This document shows, piece by piece, positions 1-6,949 of a stretch of DNA of 7,066 nt. The notes beneath the pieces were generated by a model, which saw nothing but the letters and a program-made list of their open reading frames with translations, did no database searches and had not been told where the DNA came from. Source of the DNA: Alphaproteobacteria bacterium (GTDB lineage Bacteria > Pseudomonadota > Alphaproteobacteria > CACIAM-22H2); the NCBI GenBank assembly GCA_947500965.1, contig CANMWW010000105.1:1-7066 (forward strand), written 5' to 3'. The number at the start of each line of letters is the position of its first letter. Positions within the stretch are counted from its first letter, which is position 1. Position numbers and translations under genes: made by a program.

Positions 1-395
1 CAGTCGCGGCGCAGCGACGGCACGCGCGCCAGCGCCTCCGCCACGGGGATCTCGCGCACGCTCGGCACGAGGCGCGCGCCATCCTCGGCGATGCCGGCGA
101 GCAGCGCCTGCTGGCCCTCGGTGCCGACGAACATCACGCCGCGTGGCGCGAGCAGCGCGTGCTCCGAGAACCCCTCGGGCGGCGACATGAGGAAGTCGCG
201 GCTGGCGACGGAGAGCCCGCGCACCGTCGCGTTGCCATAGGTCTCGGAGAAGAGCGCCGCCGAGCGGCCCGAGGTGTGGTAGCCGGCCTGCGCCTCGCGC
301 TCGAGCAGCACGACCCTGTGCCGCGCGGCCATCGCCCAGGCCGCCGATGCGCCGGCGATGCCCGCGCCGATGACCGCGATGTCGAAGCTTTCCAT
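1..395 (-). CDS. FAD-dependent oxidoreductase, DAO family (D-arginine dehydrogenase-like), 5' part
   Basis: This is the first 131 codons of a flavoprotein; the rest lies beyond the window's left edge. The N-terminus has the Rossmann dinucleotide-binding motif GAGIAGAS (residues 10-17) and an acidic residue ending the second strand (LLERE, Glu32). It also has the FAD-contacting segment GYHTSGRSAA (38-47). These features fit the DAO superfamily, whose members oxidise amino or secondary amine groups and pass electrons to FAD. From memory, it lines up without gaps over about 88 residues with Pseudomonas aeruginosa D-arginine dehydrogenase (DauA), including Tyr53 and the block FSEHALLAPR. The equivalents of His48 and Glu87 are Leu and Val here, so a cationic D-amino acid is an unlikely substrate. 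The start is the ATG ending at 395, preceded by a GGGAG ribosome site. It is transcribed divergently from the aldolase. The family is confident; the substrate is unknown. Confidence 0.88.
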   Translation of the reverse strand, partial: MESFDIAVIGAGIAGASAAWAMAARHRVVLLEREAQAGYHTSGRSAALFSETYGNATVRGLSVASRDFLMSPPEGFSEHALLAPRGVMFVGTEGQQALLAGIAEDGARLVPSVREIPVAEALARVPSLRRD

Positions 396-546
396 GGCCG
401 TCTCCCGTCTGCAGCGGGTCGCATGCTGCGACGGGGCGCGCCGCCGCACAATCCCGTGCCGCGCACCGGTGGCCGCGCGCGGCGCGCATGGCGGGACCGC
501 CGCCGCCCATGCGAGGATGCGCGTCCTGCAAGGGGAGGAGGCCGCC
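396..546. promoter_or_regulatory. Divergent intergenic region with a perfect dyad
   Basis: These 151 nt separate the divergently transcribed oxidoreductase and aldolase, so both promoters should lie here. The clearest element is a perfect 6-bp dyad at 418-432 (GTCGCA, spacer TGC, TGCGAC), 23 nt upstream of the oxidoreductase start. It could be an operator. An overlapping GCAGC/GCTGC pair at 411-415 and 425-429 offers an alternative pairing. I could not pick convincing -35 and -10 boxes in this GC-rich stretch, and no regulator gene lies in the window. Confidence 0.4.
531..540 (+). promoter_or_regulatory. Shine-Dalgarno site that sets the aldolase start
   Basis: AGGGGAGGAG ends 6 nt before the ATG at 547. 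The same frame stays open upstream, with an ATG at 358, but that start would run into the divergent oxidoreductase gene and has no comparable ribosome site. The aldolase family's N-terminal alignment also begins near codon 547. Confidence 0.75.
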
Positions 547-1431
547 ATGCGACGCAACAGGCTGCGCGAGAAGCTCGACGCCGGGGAGCCGACGCTGGGC
601 ACCCACCTGCTGTCCTGCTGGCCGACGCTGGTCGAGCTGATCGGGCAGGCCGGCCACTACGACTATGTCGAGTTCACGGCCGAGTACGCGCCCTTCGACC
701 TGCACGACCTCGACAACCTGGGCCGCGCGCTGGAGCTCGCGGGCCTGGGCGGGATGATGAAGCACGAGCAGACGCAGTGGACGCACCAGGCGATGCGCTC
801 GATCGGCTCGGGCTTCCAGTCCGCGCTCTTCGCCGACGTGCGCACGGTCGAGGACGCGCGCGCCTGCGTGCGCGCCGTGCGCGCCGAGGAGCCGCGCTCC
901 GGCGGCCTGCACGGCGTCGGCATGCGCCGCGACGTCGGCACGATGCGCGACGCGGGCTCGCCTGCCTTCGTCAAGGCGCTGGACGACGTCGTGGTCGCGA
1001 TCATGGTCGAGAAGCGCCAGTGCGTGGAGGACATCGAGGCGATCCTCTCCGTCCCCGGCATCGACATGGTCCAGTTCGGCCCGGCCGACTACGCGATGAG
1101 CATCGGGCGCACCGGCGACTGGAGCCACCCCGAGGTGCGCGCCGCCGAGCGCCGGACCATCGAGGCCGCGCTCGCCCGCGGCATCCATCCGCGCGCGGAG
1201 ATCTCCGAGCCGTCGCAGGCCGCGCGCTTCCTCGAGATGGGCGTGCGGCATTTCTGCATCGGCTGGGACGTCACGATCCTCAACGCCGCCTGGCGCGCGA
1301 ATGGCGAGGGCATGCTCTCGATCCTCGCCGGCGCGGGCGGAGGGAAGAGGCGCGGCGGCGGCGCGCGCAAGCCCGCCCGCGGCAAGGGCAAGGCGGCGAA
1401 GCCCGCGAAGCGCGGCGGCAACTACCGCTGA
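547..1431 (+). CDS. HpcH/HpaI aldolase/citrate lyase family protein with basic C-terminal tail
   Basis: This 294-residue protein has the fold signatures of class II, metal-dependent pyruvate aldolases such as HpaI (4-hydroxy-2-oxoheptanedioate aldolase). These enzymes cleave or form C-C bonds between pyruvate and an aldehyde. The metal-binding acids are present: Glu155 in MVEK and Asp181 in the FGPADY block (177-182). The expected catalytic His of the E-H-x-P motif is Tyr47 here (AEYAPFD). The Arg that contacts the keto acid appears to be Lys72 (MMKHE). The motif GVGMRRD (123-129) replaces the family's usual RG-x-G region. I recall a subfamily with the same EYAPFDL and DMVQxGPADY blocks, so the changes may mark a subfamily and not decay. 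Residues 261-294 form a Gly/Ala/Pro/Lys/Arg tail with 12 basic and no acidic residues, beyond the usual end of the fold. The gene diverges from an FAD oxidoreductase, and the two may share a catabolic pathway. The reaction is not certain. Confidence 0.85.
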   Translation: MRRNRLREKLDAGEPTLGTHLLSCWPTLVELIGQAGHYDYVEFTAEYAPFDLHDLDNLGRALELAGLGGMMKHEQTQWTHQAMRSIGSGFQSALFADVRTVEDARACVRAVRAEEPRSGGLHGVGMRRDVGTMRDAGSPAFVKALDDVVVAIMVEKRQCVEDIEAILSVPGIDMVQFGPADYAMSIGRTGDWSHPEVRAAERRTIEAALARGIHPRAEISEPSQAARFLEMGVRHFCIGWDVTILNAAWRANGEGMLSILAGAGGGKRRGGGARKPARGKGKAAKPAKRGGNYR

Positions 1432-1483
1432 GGCGCGAGGCCGGGAATTGCCGGGGAGCCCGGCGCGTTGGACCGGGCAAGCG

Positions 1484-1490
1484 AAGGAGG
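1484..1490 (+). promoter_or_regulatory. Shine-Dalgarno site of the small repeat protein
   Basis: A full consensus AAGGAGG lies 6 nt before the ATG at 1497. The strong site supports real translation of this short gene and fixes its start inside a much longer open frame. Confidence 0.7.
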
Positions 1491-1496
1491 GACCTG

Positions 1497-1811
1497 ATGA
1501 CGTCGAAGCATGCCACCGCGGCGCTGGCCGCGATCGCCCTGGCGCTGGCCGCCGGCCTCGCCGCGGCGCAGGTTCCGCTGCCCAAGTCGGGGTCCTGCCC
1601 GTCGGGCTACCACACCAGCGGCAACTACTGCACGCCGTCGTCGGCGAATGCGCGTCCCGCCGTGCCCAAGACCGGCTCCTGCCCGTCGGGCTACCACACC
1701 AGCGGCGACTACTGCCTCGCGAGCAGCGCGAACGCGAAGCCCGCGGTGCCCAAGGCCGGCTCCTGCCCGTCGGGCTACCACACCAGCGGCGACTACTGCC
1801 TGAAGAACTGA
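1497..1811 (+). CDS. Small secreted protein with three CPSGYHTSGxYC repeats
   Basis: This 104-residue protein is predicted to be exported. It has a short positive start (MTSKH), an Ala/Leu-rich hydrophobic core (about residues 6-23), and an AxA-type cleavage site before Gln25. The mature part of about 80 residues consists of two full 28-residue repeats and one shorter copy. Each repeat contains CPSGYHTSG followed by N/D-Y-C, with Cys pairs at 34/45, 62/73 and 90/101. The spacing is identical, so each pair could form a small disulfide loop in the periplasm. Linkers of the type SSANAxPAVPK join the units. The units are also strongly alike at DNA level. It starts 65 nt after the aldolase on the same strand and has its own strong ribosome site, so it could be co-transcribed with it. 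I recall similar short CPSGY-repeat proteins as uncharacterised proteobacterial products, but know no function. Confidence 0.85.
   Translation: MTSKHATAALAAIALALAAGLAAAQVPLPKSGSCPSGYHTSGNYCTPSSANARPAVPKTGSCPSGYHTSGDYCLASSANAKPAVPKAGSCPSGYHTSGDYCLKN
1587..1808 (+). repeat. In-frame tandem repeat, 84-bp unit, about 2.6 copies
   Basis: The units are 1587-1670, 1671-1754 and a partial 1755-1808. A 30-nt core encoding SCPSGYHTSG is identical in all three, starting at 1593, 1677 and 1761. Units 2 and 3 share an uninterrupted 46 nt (1672-1717 and 1756-1801). The period is a multiple of three and keeps the secreted protein's frame. Confidence 0.95.
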
Positions 1812-1837
1812 GCGCGCGCCCGGCGCCCGGCGCTCAG
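1808..1837. terminator. Inverted repeat spanning both convergent stop codons
   Basis: CTGAGCGC (1808-1815) and GCGCTCAG (1830-1837) form a perfect 8-bp stem around a 14-nt GC-rich loop. Each arm contains the TGA stop of one of the two convergent genes. It could act as a bidirectional transcription end, but neither side has a T-tract, so factor-independent termination is doubtful. Confidence 0.35.
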
Positions 1838-2991
1838 CGCGCGAGGCGCGGCGCGGCCTCGGCCAGCCGCGCGGCCGCGCCGTCGAGCGTGGCGTCGTTC
1901 TTCGCGAAGCAGAAGCGCACCACGCTGCGCATGCTCGCGTCGGCATAGAAGGCCGAGACGGGGATCGCCGCGACGCCGGCCTCCGCCACCAGGCGGCGGC
2001 AGAACGCGGCGTCGTCGCGCAGCCCCATCGGCGCCAGGTCGACGTTCAGGAAATACGTGCCCTCCGTCGGCAGCGCGGCGAGCCCCGCTGCGCCCAGGCT
2101 CCGCGCCAGGCGGTCGCGCCGCGCCTGCAGGTCGCCGCGCATCGCGTCGAAATGCGCGGCCGGCTTGCCGAGCCCGTAGGCGACGGCGGCCTGCAGGTTC
2201 GGCGGCGTGGTGAAGGTGATGTACTGGTGCGCCTTGGCGAGGACCTTGAGCAGCTCGGGCGCGGCGACGACGAAGCCGACCTTCCAGCCGGTCAGGCAGA
2301 AGATCTTGCCCGCCGAGCCGATCTTGACGCTGCGCGCGCGCAGGTCGGGGATGGCGAGCACCGAGGTGTGGCGCCGGCCGTCGAAGACCACGTGCTCCCA
2401 GACCTCGTCGGCGACGACGATCGCGCGCGTGCCGGCGGTCGCGTCGGCGAGGAGCTGGAGCTCGGCCGGCCCGTAGACCGCGCCCGAGGGGTTCTGCGGG
2501 TTGTTGAGCAGCACCACGCGCGTGCGCGGCGTGATCGCCTCGGCGAGCTGCGCGGCGGTGAAGCGCCAGTCCGGCGGCGCGAGCTTGACGAAGCGCGGCA
2601 CGCCGCCGGCGCGGCGCACCAGCGGCAGGTAGGCGTCGTAGGCGGGCTCGAAGAGCACGACCTCGTCGCCGGGCTCGACCAGCGCCAGCAGCGCGCCGGC
2701 CAGCGCCTCGGTGGCGCCGGACGTCACCATCACCTCGCTCGCCGCATCGACCTCGAGCCCCTGGTGGTCGAGGTAGTGGCGCGCCACGGCCTGGCGCAGC
2801 TCGGGCAGGCCGAGCATCGGCGGGTACTGGTTCCAGCCGGAGACGACGGCCTCGGCGGCCTTGCGGCGCACGTCCTCGGGGCCTGGGTCGTCGGGGAAGC
2901 CCTGGCCCAGGTTGATGGCCTGGTGCTCGCGCGCCAGCGCCGACATCTCCTCGAAGATGCTGACCGGCAGCCCGGCGAAGATCGGGTTCAT
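1834..2991 (-). CDS. Class I/II PLP-dependent aminotransferase
   Basis: This 385-residue cytosolic enzyme belongs to fold-type I aminotransferases, which move an amino group between an amino acid and a 2-oxo acid using pyridoxal phosphate. The motifs appear in the expected order: INLGQGFPD (27-35), the PLP-phosphate loop TSGATEA (90-96), NNPQNPSG (163-170) with Asn167, and ADEVWEH (194-200) with Asp195. SAGKIF (226-231) has the Schiff-base Lys229, and VVRFCF (357-362) has the carboxylate-binding Arg359. All key residues are intact and the length is normal. NLGQGFPD and the SAGKIF-x-LTGWKVG block resemble the methionine aminotransferase (YbdL), kynurenine aminotransferase and glutamine transaminase K group. 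A DapC-like role is possible. The ATG at 2991 was chosen because the family's N-terminus begins there. It overlaps the upstream gene's stop as ATGA, indicating translational coupling. Substrate preference cannot be read from the sequence. Confidence 0.93.
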   Translation of the reverse strand: MNPIFAGLPVSIFEEMSALAREHQAINLGQGFPDDPGPEDVRRKAAEAVVSGWNQYPPMLGLPELRQAVARHYLDHQGLEVDAASEVMVTSGATEALAGALLALVEPGDEVVLFEPAYDAYLPLVRRAGGVPRFVKLAPPDWRFTAAQLAEAITPRTRVVLLNNPQNPSGAVYGPAELQLLADATAGTRAIVVADEVWEHVVFDGRRHTSVLAIPDLRARSVKIGSAGKIFCLTGWKVGFVVAAPELLKVLAKAHQYITFTTPPNLQAAVAYGLGKPAAHFDAMRGDLQARRDRLARSLGAAGLAALPTEGTYFLNVDLAPMGLRDDAAFCRRLVAEAGVAAIPVSAFYADASMRSVVRFCFAKNDATLDGAAARLAEAAPRLAR

Positions 2992-3239
2992 GGGCTCGGC
3001 CTCGCGGGCGGGGGCGCGACGATGCGCGCGACGATCGCGCGCACGACCGGCAGCACGACCAGGACGGCGGGGAAGGCGACGCTCCAGGACCACGCCCAGT
3101 TCGTCATCCACTTGGCGAGGAGGATGTCGGCGAAGCCGATCGAGCGCAGCGTCGAGATGCCGGAGACCATGCAGGACATGAGGCCGGACAGGAGCAGCGC
3201 CGTGACGACATGCGCGTAGCGGTGGGGGATGCGTGCCAT
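2988..3239 (-). CDS. DUF2798-type small membrane protein
   Basis: This 83-residue protein has two predicted membrane helices, about residues 10-29 and 47-72. It matches the DUF2798 pattern as I remember it: PHRYAHVV, LLSGLMSCMVSGIST, a W-rich segment (KWMTNWAWSW, 43-52) and AFPAVLVVLPVVR. A short proline-rich end (PPPARPSP) follows. The molecular function of this family is unknown to me. Its TGA overlaps the aminotransferase ATG by 4 nt, so the two are very likely one transcript with coupled translation. Only about 38 nt separate its start from the terminator hairpin behind pnp, so its promoter must be compact, overlap the hairpin, or be replaced by read-through. The ribosome site is weak: GAGG lies about 13 nt before the ATG. 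Confidence 0.85.
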   Translation of the reverse strand: MARIPHRYAHVVTALLLSGLMSCMVSGISTLRSIGFADILLAKWMTNWAWSWSVAFPAVLVVLPVVRAIVARIVAPPPARPSP

Positions 3240-3270
3240 GGGACGGGGATGCTGCCTCAGTCGCCGCCAA

Positions 3271-3305
3271 ATGGAAACGGGGCCGGGGCTTTCGCCCCGG
3301 CCCCG
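3271..3305 (-). terminator. Intrinsic terminator after pnp
   Basis: A perfect 12-bp stem (3278-3289 with 3294-3305) is built only of G and C. Read on the minus strand, the loop is the stable tetraloop GAAA. The stem is followed directly by TTTCCAT on that strand. It begins about 30 nt after the pnp stop, as expected for the end of the rbfA-truB-rpsO-pnp transcript. The T-run is short and interrupted, so termination may be partial. Confidence 0.8.
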
Positions 3306-3334
3306 CGGCCATTCCCCTCGCGAGGACCCGGCGC

Positions 3335-5485
<2,151 letters not shown>

Positions 5486-5737
5486 GTTTGGTTCCTTCCG
5501 ACCTACGGACGGGACGCGCGACGTGCCTTCACGCGCGCGCGGCGAAGGACGGGCGCCCGGATGGCGCCCTGGGACCCTTCGCCTCGATCAGCGACAGACT
5601 TCATCGGACTGGGCCCGCGGGGGCGTAGGCAGGTCCCCCTCGGGCCGTGTGCTGCGGGGCGGAAGCGCGCGAGGCTGTCGACTTTTCCGATCCTTCGCGC
5701 GCGGCGCATGCCGCCCCGTTGCCGGCCTTCGCGCGCC
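5486..5737 (-). other. rpsO-pnp intergenic region
   Basis: No gene is visible in these 252 nt. Besides the bulged hairpin at 5541-5583, there is a 5-bp G/C stem (5619-5623 with 5635-5639, 11-nt loop). A weak 5-bp stem (5701-5714, GCGGC/GCCGC with a 4-nt loop) sits just behind rpsO. An 11-nt direct repeat, CCTTCGCGCGC on the plus strand, occurs at 5692-5702 and 5726-5736. No T-tract marks a clear rpsO terminator, so read-through into pnp is plausible. I could not assign a promoter. Confidence 0.5.
5541..5583 (-). promoter_or_regulatory. Long bulged hairpin in the pnp leader
   Basis: Inside the 252-nt rpsO-pnp gap, an outer 8-bp stem pairs GGCGAAGG (5541-5548) with CCTTCGCC (5576-5583). An asymmetric internal loop of 2 and 6 nt follows. 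An inner 7-bp stem pairs GGGCGCC (5551-5557) with GGCGCCC (5563-5569) around a 5-nt loop. It ends about 55 nt upstream of the pnp ATG. In E. coli, a leader hairpin here is cut by RNase III and lets PNPase repress its own synthesis. The same role is inferred here from position and shape only. Confidence 0.5.
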
Positions 5738-6007
5738 TCAGCGGCGCAGCTCGAGCCGGTCGACGAGCTTCTCGTAGCGCGTCACGTCGACGCGCTTCAG
5801 GTAGTCGAGAAGCCGGCGCCGCTGGCCGACCATCATCAGCAGGCCGCGGCGCGAGTGGAAATCCTTGGCGTGGGTGCCGAGATGCTCGCTCAGGTTCTTG
5901 ATGCGCTCGGAGAGCAGGGCGACCTGCACTTCCGGAGAACCGGTGTCGCCCTCCTTCTGGGCGTAGAGCTTCACGATCTCGTTCTTGCGTTCCGGGGTGA
6001 TCGACAT
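5738..6007 (-). CDS. rpsO: 30S ribosomal protein S15
   Basis: S15 binds 16S rRNA helices 20-22 early in 30S assembly and bridges to the 50S subunit. The 89-residue length is exactly typical. Family hallmarks are visible: MSITPERKNEIV at the start, DTGSPEVQVALLSERI (21-36), LSEHLGTHAKDFHSRRGL (39-56), the RRRLLDYL block (63-70), and an RYEKLVDRLELRR-type end. No residue looks unusual. The start at 6007 follows a perfect AAGGAGG with 8-nt spacing, and that site overlaps the truB stop. Only 14 nt separate the two genes, so any feedback control by S15 would need an RNA element inside the truB coding end. Confidence 0.99.
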   Translation of the reverse strand: MSITPERKNEIVKLYAQKEGDTGSPEVQVALLSERIKNLSEHLGTHAKDFHSRRGLLMMVGQRRRLLDYLKRVDVTRYEKLVDRLELRR

Positions 6008-6015
6008 CGCCAGAG

Positions 6016-6022
6016 CCTCCTT
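6016..6022 (-). promoter_or_regulatory. rpsO Shine-Dalgarno overlapping the truB stop
   Basis: On the minus strand the truB stop TGA is immediately followed by AGGAGG, so the last A of the stop is the first base of the consensus AAGGAGG. A ribosome ending truB would sit on the rpsO initiation site, which suggests coupling or competition between the two events. Confidence 0.8.
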
Positions 6023-6936
6023 CAGGTGTTGCGGTTGAACACGCGCAGTGGCCTCGCCTGCCCGTCCTCGATGCGCGCGAGCGCGACGAGGGTCCCGGCC
6101 TCGAGGACCGCGACGACGCGGCCCGGGGGCAGGGCGGACAGCTGGAGGGCTGCGCGCGGCAGCTGCACGGCCCGGCCGTGCCTGACGGCATCGGCCTCGG
6201 CCCCGGTCACGGCCAGCGCCGGGATGTCGTCCAGCGCGGTCTCGACCGGTAGCAGGTGAGCGCGGGGCTTGTAGCCCGGGGCCTCCAGGGTTTCCAGAGA
6301 AATCCCCCGGGGCAGGTCGAAGGGCCCGACCTCCAGCCGCCTCAACGCCACGAGGTGGCCGCGCGTTCCCAGCCGCCGCGCGAGGTCGCGGCCGAGCGAG
6401 CGGACATAGGTCCCCTTGCCGCAGGCGACCTCGAAGCGCGCGCGGTCGGGCGAGATCATGTCAACCAGTTCAAGGGCATCGATGCGTACCCGCCGTGCCG
6501 GCAGGGAGAAGTCCTCGCCCGCCCGGGCGCGACGATAGGCCGGCACGCCGTCCTGCTTGATGGCCGAATAGGGCGGCGGGACCTGCTCGATCTCGCCGAG
6601 GAAGGCCGGCAGCGCGGCCAGGATCGCGGCGTGGTCCGGGCGGGTGTCCGAGCGCGCGACGACCTCGCCCTCCAGGTCGTCGGTGCTGCGCTCCTCGCCC
6701 CAGGCGACCTCGAAGGCGTAGCGCTTCGCCCCGTCCATGACGTGGTCGACCAGCTTGGTCGCCTCGCCGAAGGCGATGACCAGGACGCCGGAGGCCAGCG
6801 GGTCGAGCGTGCCGCAATGCCCGGCCTTGGCGGCGCCCAGGGCGCGACGCGCGCGGCCCAGCGCCTGGGTCGAGGTCGGGCCGACCGGCTTGTCGAGGAC
6901 CAGGAACCCGTCGAGCCTGTCGCCGCGGCGCTTCAT
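6022..6936 (-). CDS. truB: tRNA pseudouridine(55) synthase TruB
   Basis: TruB converts uridine 55 in the T-loop of elongator tRNAs to pseudouridine and also helps tRNA fold. The 304-residue protein has the normal length. GFLVLDKPVGPTS (10-22) opens the catalytic domain. The active-site motif HCGTLDPLASG (40-50) carries the catalytic Asp45. KRYAFEVAWG (71-80), PPYSAIKQDGVPAY (121-134) and CGKGTYVRSLGRDL (172-185) are the remaining core motifs, all intact. The C-terminal part (from about 230) has a small PUA-like region (AVTGAEADAVRHGR). The stretch HLLPVETALDDIPAL (227-241) looks alphaproteobacterial to me. The start at 6936 lies 13 nt after the rbfA stop; GAGG about 10 nt upstream, partly inside that stop codon, serves as the ribosome site. 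Confidence 0.98.
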   Translation of the reverse strand: MKRRGDRLDGFLVLDKPVGPTSTQALGRARRALGAAKAGHCGTLDPLASGVLVIAFGEATKLVDHVMDGAKRYAFEVAWGEERSTDDLEGEVVARSDTRPDHAAILAALPAFLGEIEQVPPPYSAIKQDGVPAYRRARAGEDFSLPARRVRIDALELVDMISPDRARFEVACGKGTYVRSLGRDLARRLGTRGHLVALRRLEVGPFDLPRGISLETLEAPGYKPRAHLLPVETALDDIPALAVTGAEADAVRHGRAVQLPRAALQLSALPPGRVVAVLEAGTLVALARIEDGQARPLRVFNRNT

Positions 6937-6949
6937 CGCGCGCGCGGCC

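Noticed and set aside
358..546. Longer aldolase start
   Set aside because: An ATG at 358 would overlap the divergent oxidoreductase. The added sequence does not resemble the family, and the strong ribosome site sits before 547.
1440..1464. GCCGGG/CCCGGC inverted repeat between the aldolase and the repeat protein
   Set aside because: Only 6 bp with a 13-nt loop and no T-tract. Such pairs are expected by chance in DNA this GC-rich.
159..1496. Upstream extension of the repeat protein's frame
   Set aside because: This open stretch runs through the oxidoreductase and the aldolase in the wrong frame. The signal peptide and strong ribosome site place the real start at 1497.
1587..1808. CRISPR-like or intergenic tandem repeat
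   Set aside because: The repeat is in frame with a secreted protein, has an 84-bp period without unique spacers, and lacks neighbouring cas genes.
2152..3219. Plus-strand frame opposite the aminotransferase
   Set aside because: It is the antisense of a well-supported enzyme gene and has no motif or ribosome site.
2992..3312. Longer N-terminus for the aminotransferase
   Set aside because: The extension would run through the DUF2798 gene in another frame and is Arg/His/Pro-rich with no family match. The ATG at 2991 begins the conserved sequence.
3316..3325. 10-bp palindrome CCTCGCGAGG after pnp
   Set aside because: Short and next to a much stronger terminator hairpin; no separate role can be supported.
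5701..5714. rpsO terminator candidate
   Set aside because: The stem is only 5 bp and is followed by no T-run, so I did not call it a terminator.
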